Assembly (NCBI GenBank): GCA_964520865.1
Contig: CAZFOY010000011.1
Coordinates: 7,770 to 71,769 of the forward strand
Origin: CAVQCT01 sp964520865
GTDB taxonomy: Bacteria; Zixibacteria; MSB-5A5; GN15; FEB-12
DNA length: 64,000 nucleotides
Reading direction: 5' to 3'
The translations under genes and the position numbers were made by a program. This document shows positions 15,845 to 24,002 of the stretch, piece after piece (position 1 is the stretch's first letter; every line of letters begins with the position of its first letter). The notes under the pieces are model-generated. The model searched no databases. It saw only the letters and a list, made by a program, of their open reading frames with translations, and was not told the origin of the DNA.

Positions 15845-17071
15845 GTGGATGCCGTAAAGCTCGTTATCGTATTTGTCCTGATAATCTTTGCGCTGCGGAA
15901 GAGAATATCCGTAGCCGTGACGCTCTTTGCCGCCGGACTGGTCGTCGCGCTTTTGTTTTGGCTGCCGATTTCATCGCTGTTGCGGGGCTATTGGGACCTT
16001 ATCAGGTCGGAACGGTTCATTACTCTCACGTCAGTCATCATTCTCATCACCATCCTTGGAAGTCTGCTCAAGGAACTGCGCTTCCTCGATCGTCTCGGCA
16101 AAGCCTGTCAGGGGCTTCGCGGGGGAAGTCGCACGGCCGTGTCGATCCTGCCCGGTCTGGTCGGGCTGATGCCGATGCCCGGAGGTTCGTTGCTGTCTGC
16201 GCCGCTGGTTGAAAATGTGCTGAAGGATGGTGGCTACCGGCCGGAATTCAAAGTGGTGGCAAACTACTGGTTCCGGCACATCGTGGAGTTCTTCTGGCCG
16301 GTCTATCCCGGTCTCATCCTGACCGGTGCCATAACAGGAATGAGGATATACGATGTCTCGCTCCTTCAGATTCCCCTCTCGGTCGGCATGGCAACGATCG
16401 GCTATTTTTTCTTCATCCGCAAGATCACGCCCAGCGGCCGCAGCTCGGAGGGTAGACTCGGTAGCGCGCTTCTCGATATGTCACGGTCGTTGTGGCCGAT
16501 CGTCCTTGCGATTCTGATCTACGCCATCTTTCAGATCAATCTCGCCTATGCCATCCTGCTGTCGCTCGTGTTACTGATCGTCACGGCTCGTCCGAACAAG
16601 GAACAGCTGATGACGGCGCTCAGATCCGGCCTCACGATTAAACTGGTATTTCTCGTGTTCGGAATTCTTTCTTTTCAGACGGTACTTGAATTGACCGGAG
16701 CGATTCAATCAATCCCGCAGCTCGCTGTAACCTTTCACTTGCCTTCTCAACTTGTCATCTTCCTGGTCTGTTTCACCGTTGGGATATTGACCGGTATGGT
16801 CTCGGCGTTTGTCGGCCTTGGATACACTTTGCTTGCCGGATTCCTCTATCAACCGGAGTTAGTTCCGGCCAATATCCTGCTCGCCTACCTCGCCGGTTAT
16901 ATGGGGATGATGTTGTCGCCCACTCACCTCTGTCTGATTCTGACCAACGAGTACTTTGGCTCTCAACTTGCCCGTGTCTACCGACTTTTTATCCCGCCGA
17001 TGCTGATTCTGGCCGCCTTCGGACTGCTGCTATATTTCAGCCCCTGGCCGGCTTTATTTGTCTCAAAATAG
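15845..17071 (+). CDS. DUF401 family membrane protein
   Basis: 408 residues, almost entirely hydrophobic, with ten or so membrane spans. LPGLVGLMPMPGGSLLSAPLVE is the characteristic DUF401 segment, and ANYWFRHIVEFFWPVYPG and LAGYMGMMLSPTHLCLILTNEYF are also typical of the family, which belongs to the ion-transporter-like (IT) superfamily. The substrate is unknown. The start is a GTG at 15845 in the 92-nt divergent region shared with pabB. Confidence 0.85.
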   Translation: MDAVKLVIVFVLIIFALRKRISVAVTLFAAGLVVALLFWLPISSLLRGYWDLIRSERFITLTSVIILITILGSLLKELRFLDRLGKACQGLRGGSRTAVSILPGLVGLMPMPGGSLLSAPLVENVLKDGGYRPEFKVVANYWFRHIVEFFWPVYPGLILTGAITGMRIYDVSLLQIPLSVGMATIGYFFFIRKITPSGRSSEGRLGSALLDMSRSLWPIVLAILIYAIFQINLAYAILLSLVLLIVTARPNKEQLMTALRSGLTIKLVFLVFGILSFQTVLELTGAIQSIPQLAVTFHLPSQLVIFLVCFTVGILTGMVSAFVGLGYTLLAGFLYQPELVPANILLAYLAGYMGMMLSPTHLCLILTNEYFGSQLARVYRLFIPPMLILAAFGLLLYFSPWPALFVSK

Positions 17072-17089
17072 TCTCATTTCCTGCTTGAA

Positions 17090-17109
17090 CGCCTTCAGGG
17101 GCGCTTTTT
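17090..17109 (+). terminator. Weak terminator after the DUF401 gene
   Basis: CGCC, a short loop, GGCG, one base, then five T. The stem is short, so this is tentative. Confidence 0.3.
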
Positions 17110-17177
17110 CGGTCGTCCTGCCAACGTAAGCGACTGTGCCATATGCTGATAGATTGGGGGTGAGGGTCGGAAATTTT

Positions 17178-17206
17178 GGAACTTTATTCCGGCCGGAATG
17201 TATTAT
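17178..17206 (+). promoter_or_regulatory. ECF-type promoter with palindromic spacer ahead of the sigma gene
   Basis: GGAACTT (17178-17184) matches the -35 of RpoE-type promoters. It is followed by a 16-nt spacer and TATTAT (17201-17206). The spacer contains the 14-bp perfect palindrome ATTCCGGCCGGAAT (17186-17199). This suggests autoregulation by the downstream ECF sigma factor and possibly a second regulator. Confidence 0.5.
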
Positions 17207-17233
17207 ATTTAAAGTCAAGTTTATAGGTGAAAG

Positions 17234-17836
17234 ATGGCGAAAGAAACAGAAAAAGACGTTGACTTCACGTTGATGAGAGCCATCCAGAAGGGGGACATGG
17301 TTGCGTTCAACGAGATGGTCGACCGGTACAAGGACCGGCTGATGAACGTTATCGGCCGTATGTTATCCTCGACCGAAGAGGCTGAGGATATCGTGCAGGA
17401 GACGTTCGTCCGGGTCTATCAGCATCGCCAATCGTTCAATTTCCAGCACTGTTTTTCAACCTGGATTTATACGATCGCGCTGAATCTGGCCCGCAACGAA
17501 CTCCGCAAGAGAAAGAAATTCAAATTCTACGAGATATCAGACATGCAGGGAAACGAGTCGGAATTTGCCGTCGAGATGAAGCTGCCGAGCCGGGTACCGG
17601 AAGTACTCGAAGAAGCGGTCAAGGATCTGCCCGAGAAGTATCGGACAGCCTTCCTGCTTCGCGACGTGCAGGAACTTCCTTACGAGGAAGTGGCCAAGAT
17701 TCTAAGCGTTCCGCTTGGCACGGTCAAGTCTCGTGTTAATAGAGCAAGAATGATGTTACGGGATAAACTCCAACCGAAACTGGAGGGTTATAATGCGTTG
17801 TCGAAGAGCACGCTCCTACCTGTCAGCTTATTGTAG
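17234..17836 (+). CDS. ECF RNA polymerase sigma factor (RpoE-like)
   Basis: 200 residues. Region 2 (DMVAFNEMVDRYKDRLMNVIGRML...AEDIVQETFVRVYQ...FSTWIYTIALNLARNELRKRKK) and region 4 (LPEKYRTAFLLRDVQELPYEEVAKILSVPLGTVKSRVNRARMMLRDKL) are both complete, with no regions 1 or 3, as in ECF factors. AGGTG lies 5 nt before the ATG. It overlaps the next gene, an anti-sigma factor, by 44 nt. This pairing, and the periplasmic PDZ protein after it, resembles envelope-stress cassettes such as rpoE-rseA or algU-mucABCD. Confidence 0.93.
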   Translation: MAKETEKDVDFTLMRAIQKGDMVAFNEMVDRYKDRLMNVIGRMLSSTEEAEDIVQETFVRVYQHRQSFNFQHCFSTWIYTIALNLARNELRKRKKFKFYEISDMQGNESEFAVEMKLPSRVPEVLEEAVKDLPEKYRTAFLLRDVQELPYEEVAKILSVPLGTVKSRVNRARMMLRDKLQPKLEGYNALSKSTLLPVSLL

Positions 17837-18473
17837 CGACGAACTGAACGGTCGTCGGAAGCTGGCGGTAAGCGAGCATCTGGCGACGTGCTCATCCTGT
17901 CGTAAGGAGGAAGCATTTTACCGGTCGTTGAACGGCGCCGGGAGTGCGATGTCCTCGAAAACGGTTTCAAAGGATTTCAATACGGCGCTGTTGAATCGGA
18001 TCGCCCAGGAGCGGTTCGCCGAGACACGAACGAAAGCTTATCTGCCTCACACGGCCCCGCGATTTGCCTGGGGTAAGGTGCTTCCGGTCATGGTCAGCGC
18101 TTGTGTGGTGGCGCTCATGGCGGTTTTCACCGTCTCGCCGTCGTTCCACTCGACCGGATTCTCGGCTCAGGCCGGTCTCAACGATTCCTACCTGACTGTA
18201 CAGCCGACCAACAATCCGAATATGACCGTGAGTATGCATAAGGGTTGGTCGTTGAGTAACCAGCTGGCTCGCGCCCGACGGATCAACGATATTTCCAACA
18301 GCGTTGCGAGGACCGGCGGATTCCTGCCGACCGGTCTGGGTTTGACCAGCGTGGCTGCCCGAACCAACGTTCAGGCTCCCTACGTTCAGACTTTCTATCG
18401 GGTCAGACCGATTGTCCGAGTATATGCACCGCCGGATGCCGCTTCCCAGAAGGAGGTTAATAAGGCGTACTAA
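17793..18473 (+). CDS. Anti-sigma factor with zinc-binding ZAS domain
   Basis: 226 residues. The N-terminus holds an anti-sigma zinc-finger pattern: CSDELNGRRKLAVSEHLATC then SSC, the H-x3-C-x2-C signature. One membrane span follows (about VLPVMVSACVVALMAVFTV), leaving a periplasmic tail of about 110 residues. GGAGGG sits just before the ATG inside the sigma gene. It should hold the sigma factor inactive at the membrane until a periplasmic signal releases it. Confidence 0.85.
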   Translation: MRCRRARSYLSAYCSDELNGRRKLAVSEHLATCSSCRKEEAFYRSLNGAGSAMSSKTVSKDFNTALLNRIAQERFAETRTKAYLPHTAPRFAWGKVLPVMVSACVVALMAVFTVSPSFHSTGFSAQAGLNDSYLTVQPTNNPNMTVSMHKGWSLSNQLARARRINDISNSVARTGGFLPTGLGLTSVAARTNVQAPYVQTFYRVRPIVRVYAPPDAASQKEVNKAY

Positions 18474-18474
18474 A

Positions 18475-19674
18475 ATGCTAACGAAATTTCCTGATAAGAC
18501 CGCGTTGAAGCTGTCCATCCTCGCTTTGCTCGCGGTCTTTTTTTCGACACCATCATTCGCGGAAGACCGGAATCTCAATCAGCTCGAACAAAGCTTTAAC
18601 GATCTGGTTACGCATCTGTCCCGGTCCGTTGTCACAGTCGAGGCATCCCATCCGGTAGTATCGGATAGAGCCGGGCAGACCCCGAACGACGCCATCTTTA
18701 GTATGGTGTCAACCGGTATTATTTACGATTCCATTGGCCACATCCTGACCATGGCGTCGTCGATAGTCGGTCGTTCGACGATAGTCGTTCGATTCGAGGA
18801 TCAGAGCTATGCGGCCAACATTCAGGCTATCGATTATCAAAGCGGGCTCGCGTTGCTTCGATGCAATCAGAAATTCGGCGTGCCTGTGAGATTGTATGGC
18901 CGATCAGACTGCACCGGCAAGATGGTCCTGGCAATGGGAAGCGCGTACGGACTGAGAGCGACACCGTCGATGGGATTCTGCGCCGGGGTCAGACCGGACG
19001 GGATGATGCAGTTCACGGCGATGATTACCTCGGGAACGCTGGGTGGCGGGCTGTTCGATCTGGCCGGCAATCTCGTCGGATTGATTAACGGCGGTATCGG
19101 TCCTCAGGGGAAGGCCGAAGTAGGGCTGGCCTTGCCGGCGACGCAGATCCCTGAGGTTGTCCAATACCTGGTGACCAACGGCGATCGGCCGGCAGGATAT
19201 CTCGGCCTCGCAACCGCTGAAATCGAAGTGACTCCGCCGATCGTGATACGATACACCGGAGAGGCAAGACTGACCAGCTCAGGCGAAAACGGACTTCAGA
19301 TCGATAAAGGGATCCTCGTCAATCGGGTCGTGCCGAATTCCCCCGCCGCCCGGGCCGGACTTCGTCCACAGGATCTTATGTTCGAAGCCGGCGGACGTCG
19401 AATTTACTCCGTTCTCGAACTGGCCAACACAGTCAGACACTCGGCCCCGGGTACGAAACTTGAGCTTGGATTGCTCCGTCAAAACTCGCCCTACTACATC
19501 CAGGTAACGATAGGTGAGAGTCGCACAGCCCAGTCGTTGCCGGATGCAAACTTCATTACTCCCGGTCAGCAGGACGACGACCTTCCCCTTTCAAAGGACT
19601 CACTGCTCAATGTGCTGAATCAGATGCAGCAGCGGATTCAGTATCTCGAACTCCGCGTTAAGCAACTGGAATAA
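18475..19674 (+). CDS. HtrA-like periplasmic protein with PDZ domain but no catalytic triad
   Basis: 399 residues from the ATG at 18475, one nt after the anti-sigma stop; the longer open frame from 18412 adds only charged residues before the signal peptide (TALKLSILALLAVFFSTPSFA). Residues 35-235 follow the trypsin-like HtrA fold: GIIYDSIGHILTMASSIVG, IDYQSGLALLRC and ITSGTLGGGLFDLAGNLVGL. The triad positions read Ser95 for His, Gly124 for Asp and Leu189 for Ser, so it cannot work as a serine protease. A PDZ domain follows (GILVNRVVPNSPAARAGLRPQDL), then a C-terminal coiled coil (LNVLNQMQQRIQYLELRVKQLE). Likely a periplasmic binding or sensing protein for the sigma/anti-sigma pair. Confidence 0.85.
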   Translation: MLTKFPDKTALKLSILALLAVFFSTPSFAEDRNLNQLEQSFNDLVTHLSRSVVTVEASHPVVSDRAGQTPNDAIFSMVSTGIIYDSIGHILTMASSIVGRSTIVVRFEDQSYAANIQAIDYQSGLALLRCNQKFGVPVRLYGRSDCTGKMVLAMGSAYGLRATPSMGFCAGVRPDGMMQFTAMITSGTLGGGLFDLAGNLVGLINGGIGPQGKAEVGLALPATQIPEVVQYLVTNGDRPAGYLGLATAEIEVTPPIVIRYTGEARLTSSGENGLQIDKGILVNRVVPNSPAARAGLRPQDLMFEAGGRRIYSVLELANTVRHSAPGTKLELGLLRQNSPYYIQVTIGESRTAQSLPDANFITPGQQDDDLPLSKDSLLNVLNQMQQRIQYLELRVKQLE

Positions 19675-19685
19675 CAAGTTTTACG

Positions 19686-19715
19686 TTGCCTTCGCCGTCG
19701 CTTTCCCCTTACCTT
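19686..19715 (+). promoter_or_regulatory. Possible leaderless promoter of the CMD-like gene
   Basis: TTGCCT (19686-19691), an 18-nt spacer and TACCTT (19710-19715), then 6 nt to the ATG at 19722. The -10 matches that of pabB. No ribosome-binding site is visible. Confidence 0.4.
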
Positions 19716-19721
19716 GATTTT

Positions 19722-20390
19722 ATGAATTTATCGGTGGATTATGCCCTTTTTGTCCATCAATTGGACGAATTCGAGCCCGATTCAGACCGAAATGCCCGGG
19801 CCCTTGCTTTGTACGCCGCCGCGATTGTAACGGCCGAGACAGATCCGATGACGCGGGCGCTGGTTGTTGCCCGAAAACTCGGCGTCAAGAGATCCGCTCT
19901 CTACGAAGTCGTGCTGCAATCGTATCTCTTTCTCGGGTTTCCCCGAATGTTAATTGCCGCGGAGCATCTTCAGGACATCTGGCCCGAGGAAATTGAGCCG
20001 GTAGAACCCGAAGCAATCACTTCGGAGGAAGCAGAAGATTGGTTTGCGCGCGGGAGTCAGCTGTACAGCCGCGTCTACGGTGACAAGGATCAGTTACTCA
20101 AGCGGAAGGTGGTCGGAATGGCTCCGGAGGTGTTTCGATGGATGCTTATCGAGGGTTACGGCAAGGTTCTCTCCCGTCCGGAACTCCGCATCGCGGAGAG
20201 GGAATTGTGCATCATCGCGCAACTGATGATGGACGACAAGGAAAGGCAACTTCATTCGCACCTGCGCGGAGCGCTGAACGTCGGTGTGGCGAAGACGCTG
20301 GTGCGAAAAGTAGTGGAAGATTTAGGTCGGGCAGCCGGTAATGGATATGAAACGGCAAGTCGGTTGCTTCGACAACTTGAGATCGATTGA
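19722..20390 (+). CDS. Carboxymuconolactone decarboxylase/AhpD-like protein
   Basis: 222 residues from the ATG at 19722 (a TTG at 19686 is also in frame but overlaps the promoter). All-helical, with two repeats of the CMD type: ARKLGVKRSALYEVVLQSYLFLGFPRML and RELCIIAQLMMDDKERQLHSHLRGALNVGV. The AhpD CxxC redox pair is absent, so a peroxidase-reductase role is unlikely. It overlaps the TamB-like gene by 1 nt (TGATG), implying coupling. Function unknown. Confidence 0.6.
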   Translation: MNLSVDYALFVHQLDEFEPDSDRNARALALYAAAIVTAETDPMTRALVVARKLGVKRSALYEVVLQSYLFLGFPRMLIAAEHLQDIWPEEIEPVEPEAITSEEAEDWFARGSQLYSRVYGDKDQLLKRKVVGMAPEVFRWMLIEGYGKVLSRPELRIAERELCIIAQLMMDDKERQLHSHLRGALNVGVAKTLVRKVVEDLGRAAGNGYETASRLLRQLEID

Positions 20391-23300
20391 TGAAGCGTCT
20401 AATCAAAATATTCGCGTACGCTCTTCTTGTCCTGGTAATACTTGTGGGCGGACTATACCTGTATGTCTTCAAGTTCGACGGCCTGGAGACGATCGTTAAC
20501 GGGAAGCTCACGCCGATGATCGAGAGAAAGTACGGCGTCGACGTGAAAGTCGGCAAGATCCACGGGGGCCTGTGGGAGGGCTTCACGCTCGACAATGTGG
20601 CCGTCTTCTACCAGGATTCAACCTATCGCTATGAGATGATGCACATCCCTCGCCTCACCACATCGCTCGCCTTCCCCGACATCTGGAACATGAATTTCGT
20701 CCTCGACTATCTCACGATCGACTCGGCCATGATCCGCCTGGAACAGGACAGCGCCGGTCATTGGCTGCTTCCGAGAGCCCCACACCTTCCATCGTCGGCC
20801 ATAGCCTCCGGCTCGGCGACTCCTCCGATAGCAATCCAGAACTTCAGCATCAAGCACGGAGGCGTGACGCTCATTCGCCCCCATGATACGCTGAGTATCG
20901 ATGATATCATGGTCGCGCTGGCCTTTCGCGCCGAGCTTGGCACGATTTCGGTCGATGTGGATCAGTTTGAGTTCACATCGAATGAGAAGCGCCTGGCCCT
21001 GAGTTCGGCCGGTGGAAAGGTGACCTACGCACAAAAGCGACTGGTCTTTCGTGATGTGTCGCTCATATCGCTCAACACCCGGGTGAAGCTCGACGGATCG
21101 ATTGCCTTTGTGGACACGCCGACCGGTACAGTCGATTTCTCCGTCGATCATCTGGATCTGGCCGACGTGACTGCGTATATCGGCCCGAAGCTCACGGGGG
21201 TTCTCGACGTGAACGGAAATATCAACTTCGTGGGCACGAAGCTTCAAGGCTCCGTGGATCTGGGCGGTACTTTTCTTTTCATGGGTCTCCAGAACCTCTA
21301 TGTCGATTTTCGCTATGATAATGAGGTCATTCGGGTCGACACGGTAATCGGAACGGTGTTCGGTGACTGCTCGGTCGACGGCAGCGGCAAAGTTGATCTT
21401 TCGAGCAAGCCGGAGATCTACTCGCTTGAGGCGGATATCCGGCAATTCAATCTCAACCATCTTCTCGAAAATACGTTCGAGTCGAACCTGAACGGACATC
21501 TGAAATTGAACGGTCGTTCGTTTCGAAGCAAGGATATGAGGTTATATACCGACGTAGACCTCTATGAATCTTCGTTCGATGACTATCCGATCCAGCGTGC
21601 CGAGGGGAAGATGATCATCACAACCGATTCGATTTCATTTTTGGATCCGTTCCGTGTGGACTATTTCGAGAACACCTTCCTGGCCAGCGGTCACGTGGTA
21701 TACAAAGGGGATATGAATCTCAAGCTGGCGTTACAGCTCAACAATCTCGATCGCTGGAAAGGGAAGCTGTTCATCGATCAGCCGGGAGGACGGGGATATG
21801 CCGAGGCGACGCTATCCGGTCCGACCAACGATCCCGATCTTTCGGGATACTTTCGTTCCGACTCCGTTTGGATCTACGGGCTGTATTCCGACTCGATGTA
21901 CGCTACCCTCGATATGAAACGATTCCTGACGGGCAAGCTCGGATCTGTCCGAGCCGACTTTTACGACGGCACGGCCTGGGGAACGGCATACCAGTCAGGG
22001 CACGCCTTTCTGAATATCGATTCAAATATAGTGACTATCGATACGGCGAGTATCACAAGTCAGTATGCTCAACTACAGGGGGGAGGGCTGCTTGATTACG
22101 AAGCTGCGCCGATGCAATTGACGCTTGACACCATGACCCTTGCCCTTTTCGACCAGACCTTCTACAACCGATCGGCGGTGGAAATCGCCATTGACTCTCT
22201 TGGGTTCAACTTCAAGAAGGCGACGATAGTGAGCGACGGAGCGAGACTGTCCGTCAACGGTCGGACTAACTACGATGAGACGATGGATATTCTGTTCTCT
22301 CTACACCACGTCAGAGTCGGCCCCTGGCAGAATCTGTTCCTCGACAGCGTCATCGCGAACGGCGATCTATCCTGCGAGGGTTCACTCAAGGGTTCGTTTA
22401 TGGAGCCGGAGTTTTCGCTCAACGCATCGGTTGATTCCCTTACGTACGGCGGGCTGTACCTTGGGGACCTGCAGACCTATGCAAGCTACAAAGACTCGTT
22501 ATTGTCAATCGACAGCCTTGTCGTTCGCTCCGGGTCCGGTCTATACAAGTCACACGGATTTGTGCACGCTAATCTTGCCCTGACCGCCGATTCGGTCGAA
22601 CGGTTTCCAAATTTACCGATGCAGATCGAAATATCGGCGGAGGACTCCGTGTTCGCACTGGTCGAGCTATTCATGCCTTCGGTCCAGCAACTTACCGGGA
22701 AGATGTCGGCGGACTTCACGATATCGGGAACGCCCCAGAATCCGCACCTGGAAGGGGAAGCCTATATTCAGGGAATGGACCTTACTTACGTCGATCTGGA
22801 GAATCACATCCATGCCGATTCGGCGGGAATCAGCATGCGTGACAATCAAATTGTAATCGATAAAATCTCTGCATACGTCATAGACAAGTCCAAGAAGAAG
22901 AATGAACAGAAGAAGTATGCGTACATTAGCGGTTCCATTACGGTCAAATCACTGAGTCTGCTTTCCTACGATCTGACCGTAAACGTCCCGGAAGAGATGC
23001 CGTTCACCTACGCCCTTGAAGATGCCCGAGGTTCCTTTAGCGGGGAGTTCCGCGTTCAGGGCGACAGCCCGCCGACCGTGACGGGTGATGTCCATATGTA
23101 CTCGCTGGATTATCGGTCGAACTTTGCCGAACCGGGCTCGGGTTCGCCGATCATGGCGGCACTGGTCGGTGAGAACACGTGGAATCTGAGTATTAACGCG
23201 GATATACCGTCGAATTTCAAGATCCAGAACGAGGATATTAACGCGGAATTTAGCGGAAACATGACTGTTACGCGGCAGTCGGGAAACTACAGCTTTGTCG

Positions 23301-23992
23301 GCGAGTTGGATATCGTCCGAGGGAAGGGGTATTTGTTCGGCAGAGTGTTCACGCTCGATCCCGGCGGTACTGCCATCTTTAGCGGAGGGGACTCTCTCAA
23401 TCCAACCCTGGATATCACCGCGTATACCTACTACACCGGATTGGTTCACTCCGCCGCCGAAGAAAGCGGACCCAAGACCGAGCGACTCAGGGTGGGCATT
23501 CGTGTTACCGGGACTCTCGATGCTCCTGAGATTGGTACGACGGAGGACTCCGACGTCAGCTCCGTGGCCGATATTCTCCCGCTCCTGATTGCCAATTCAT
23601 ACAGTACTGACTCGACCCAGGCCACCGGAGGTTTCGGAAGTCGGCTGGCCGGTTATGTCTCGACGCAAGTCTCGCAGATAGGGGCGAGACAGCTCGGTGA
23701 ACTCAGCCGCAGGTTGAACCAACAGATAGGTCTTCCATTCCTGCCCGAATTGCAAACCTTCGAAATCACACCCGGATACAACAACGGCTCCTACGACCCG
23801 CTTCAGAGTCAGCTTACGGTCGGATTCTCCTCCGGTCAAAAACTGTACACGTACTATACCTCCGGGTTGAATAGTCAGGGGGGATCACAGTTCGGATTCG
23901 AATATCGATTGAGTAAATCGTTTCTGATTGAAGGACTGAAAGACGATCAGCAATTGTATCACCTGAGTTTGAAACTACACACCGAGTGGTAG
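20390..23992 (+). CDS. TamB-like translocation and assembly protein (AsmA/DUF490)
   Basis: 1200 residues. One N-terminal signal anchor (IFAYALLVLVILVGGLYLYVF) is followed by a very long run of alternating beta-strands and a C-terminal DUF490-type domain (GNYSFVGELDIVRGKGYLFGRVFTLDPGGTAIFSG and a final TEWLYH-like strand region). TamB spans the periplasm as a hydrophobic groove and works with an Omp85 partner or in lipid transport. It begins inside the stop of the CMD-like gene and is followed 10 nt later by an Omp85 protein, the expected partner, in the order tamB then tamA. Confidence 0.85.
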   Translation: MKRLIKIFAYALLVLVILVGGLYLYVFKFDGLETIVNGKLTPMIERKYGVDVKVGKIHGGLWEGFTLDNVAVFYQDSTYRYEMMHIPRLTTSLAFPDIWNMNFVLDYLTIDSAMIRLEQDSAGHWLLPRAPHLPSSAIASGSATPPIAIQNFSIKHGGVTLIRPHDTLSIDDIMVALAFRAELGTISVDVDQFEFTSNEKRLALSSAGGKVTYAQKRLVFRDVSLISLNTRVKLDGSIAFVDTPTGTVDFSVDHLDLADVTAYIGPKLTGVLDVNGNINFVGTKLQGSVDLGGTFLFMGLQNLYVDFRYDNEVIRVDTVIGTVFGDCSVDGSGKVDLSSKPEIYSLEADIRQFNLNHLLENTFESNLNGHLKLNGRSFRSKDMRLYTDVDLYESSFDDYPIQRAEGKMIITTDSISFLDPFRVDYFENTFLASGHVVYKGDMNLKLALQLNNLDRWKGKLFIDQPGGRGYAEATLSGPTNDPDLSGYFRSDSVWIYGLYSDSMYATLDMKRFLTGKLGSVRADFYDGTAWGTAYQSGHAFLNIDSNIVTIDTASITSQYAQLQGGGLLDYEAAPMQLTLDTMTLALFDQTFYNRSAVEIAIDSLGFNFKKATIVSDGARLSVNGRTNYDETMDILFSLHHVRVGPWQNLFLDSVIANGDLSCEGSLKGSFMEPEFSLNASVDSLTYGGLYLGDLQTYASYKDSLLSIDSLVVRSGSGLYKSHGFVHANLALTADSVERFPNLPMQIEISAEDSVFALVELFMPSVQQLTGKMSADFTISGTPQNPHLEGEAYIQGMDLTYVDLENHIHADSAGISMRDNQIVIDKISAYVIDKSKKKNEQKKYAYISGSITVKSLSLLSYDLTVNVPEEMPFTYALEDARGSFSGEFRVQGDSPPTVTGDVHMYSLDYRSNFAEPGSGSPIMAALVGENTWNLSINADIPSNFKIQNEDINAEFSGNMTVTRQSGNYSFVGELDIVRGKGYLFGRVFTLDPGGTAIFSGGDSLNPTLDITAYTYYTGLVHSAAEESGPKTERLRVGIRVTGTLDAPEIGTTEDSDVSSVADILPLLIANSYSTDSTQATGGFGSRLAGYVSTQVSQIGARQLGELSRRLNQQIGLPFLPELQTFEITPGYNNGSYDPLQSQLTVGFSSGQKLYTYYTSGLNSQGGSQFGFEYRLSKSFLIEGLKDDQQLYHLSLKLHTEW

Positions 23993-24002
23993 GAAACGAC
24001 CC

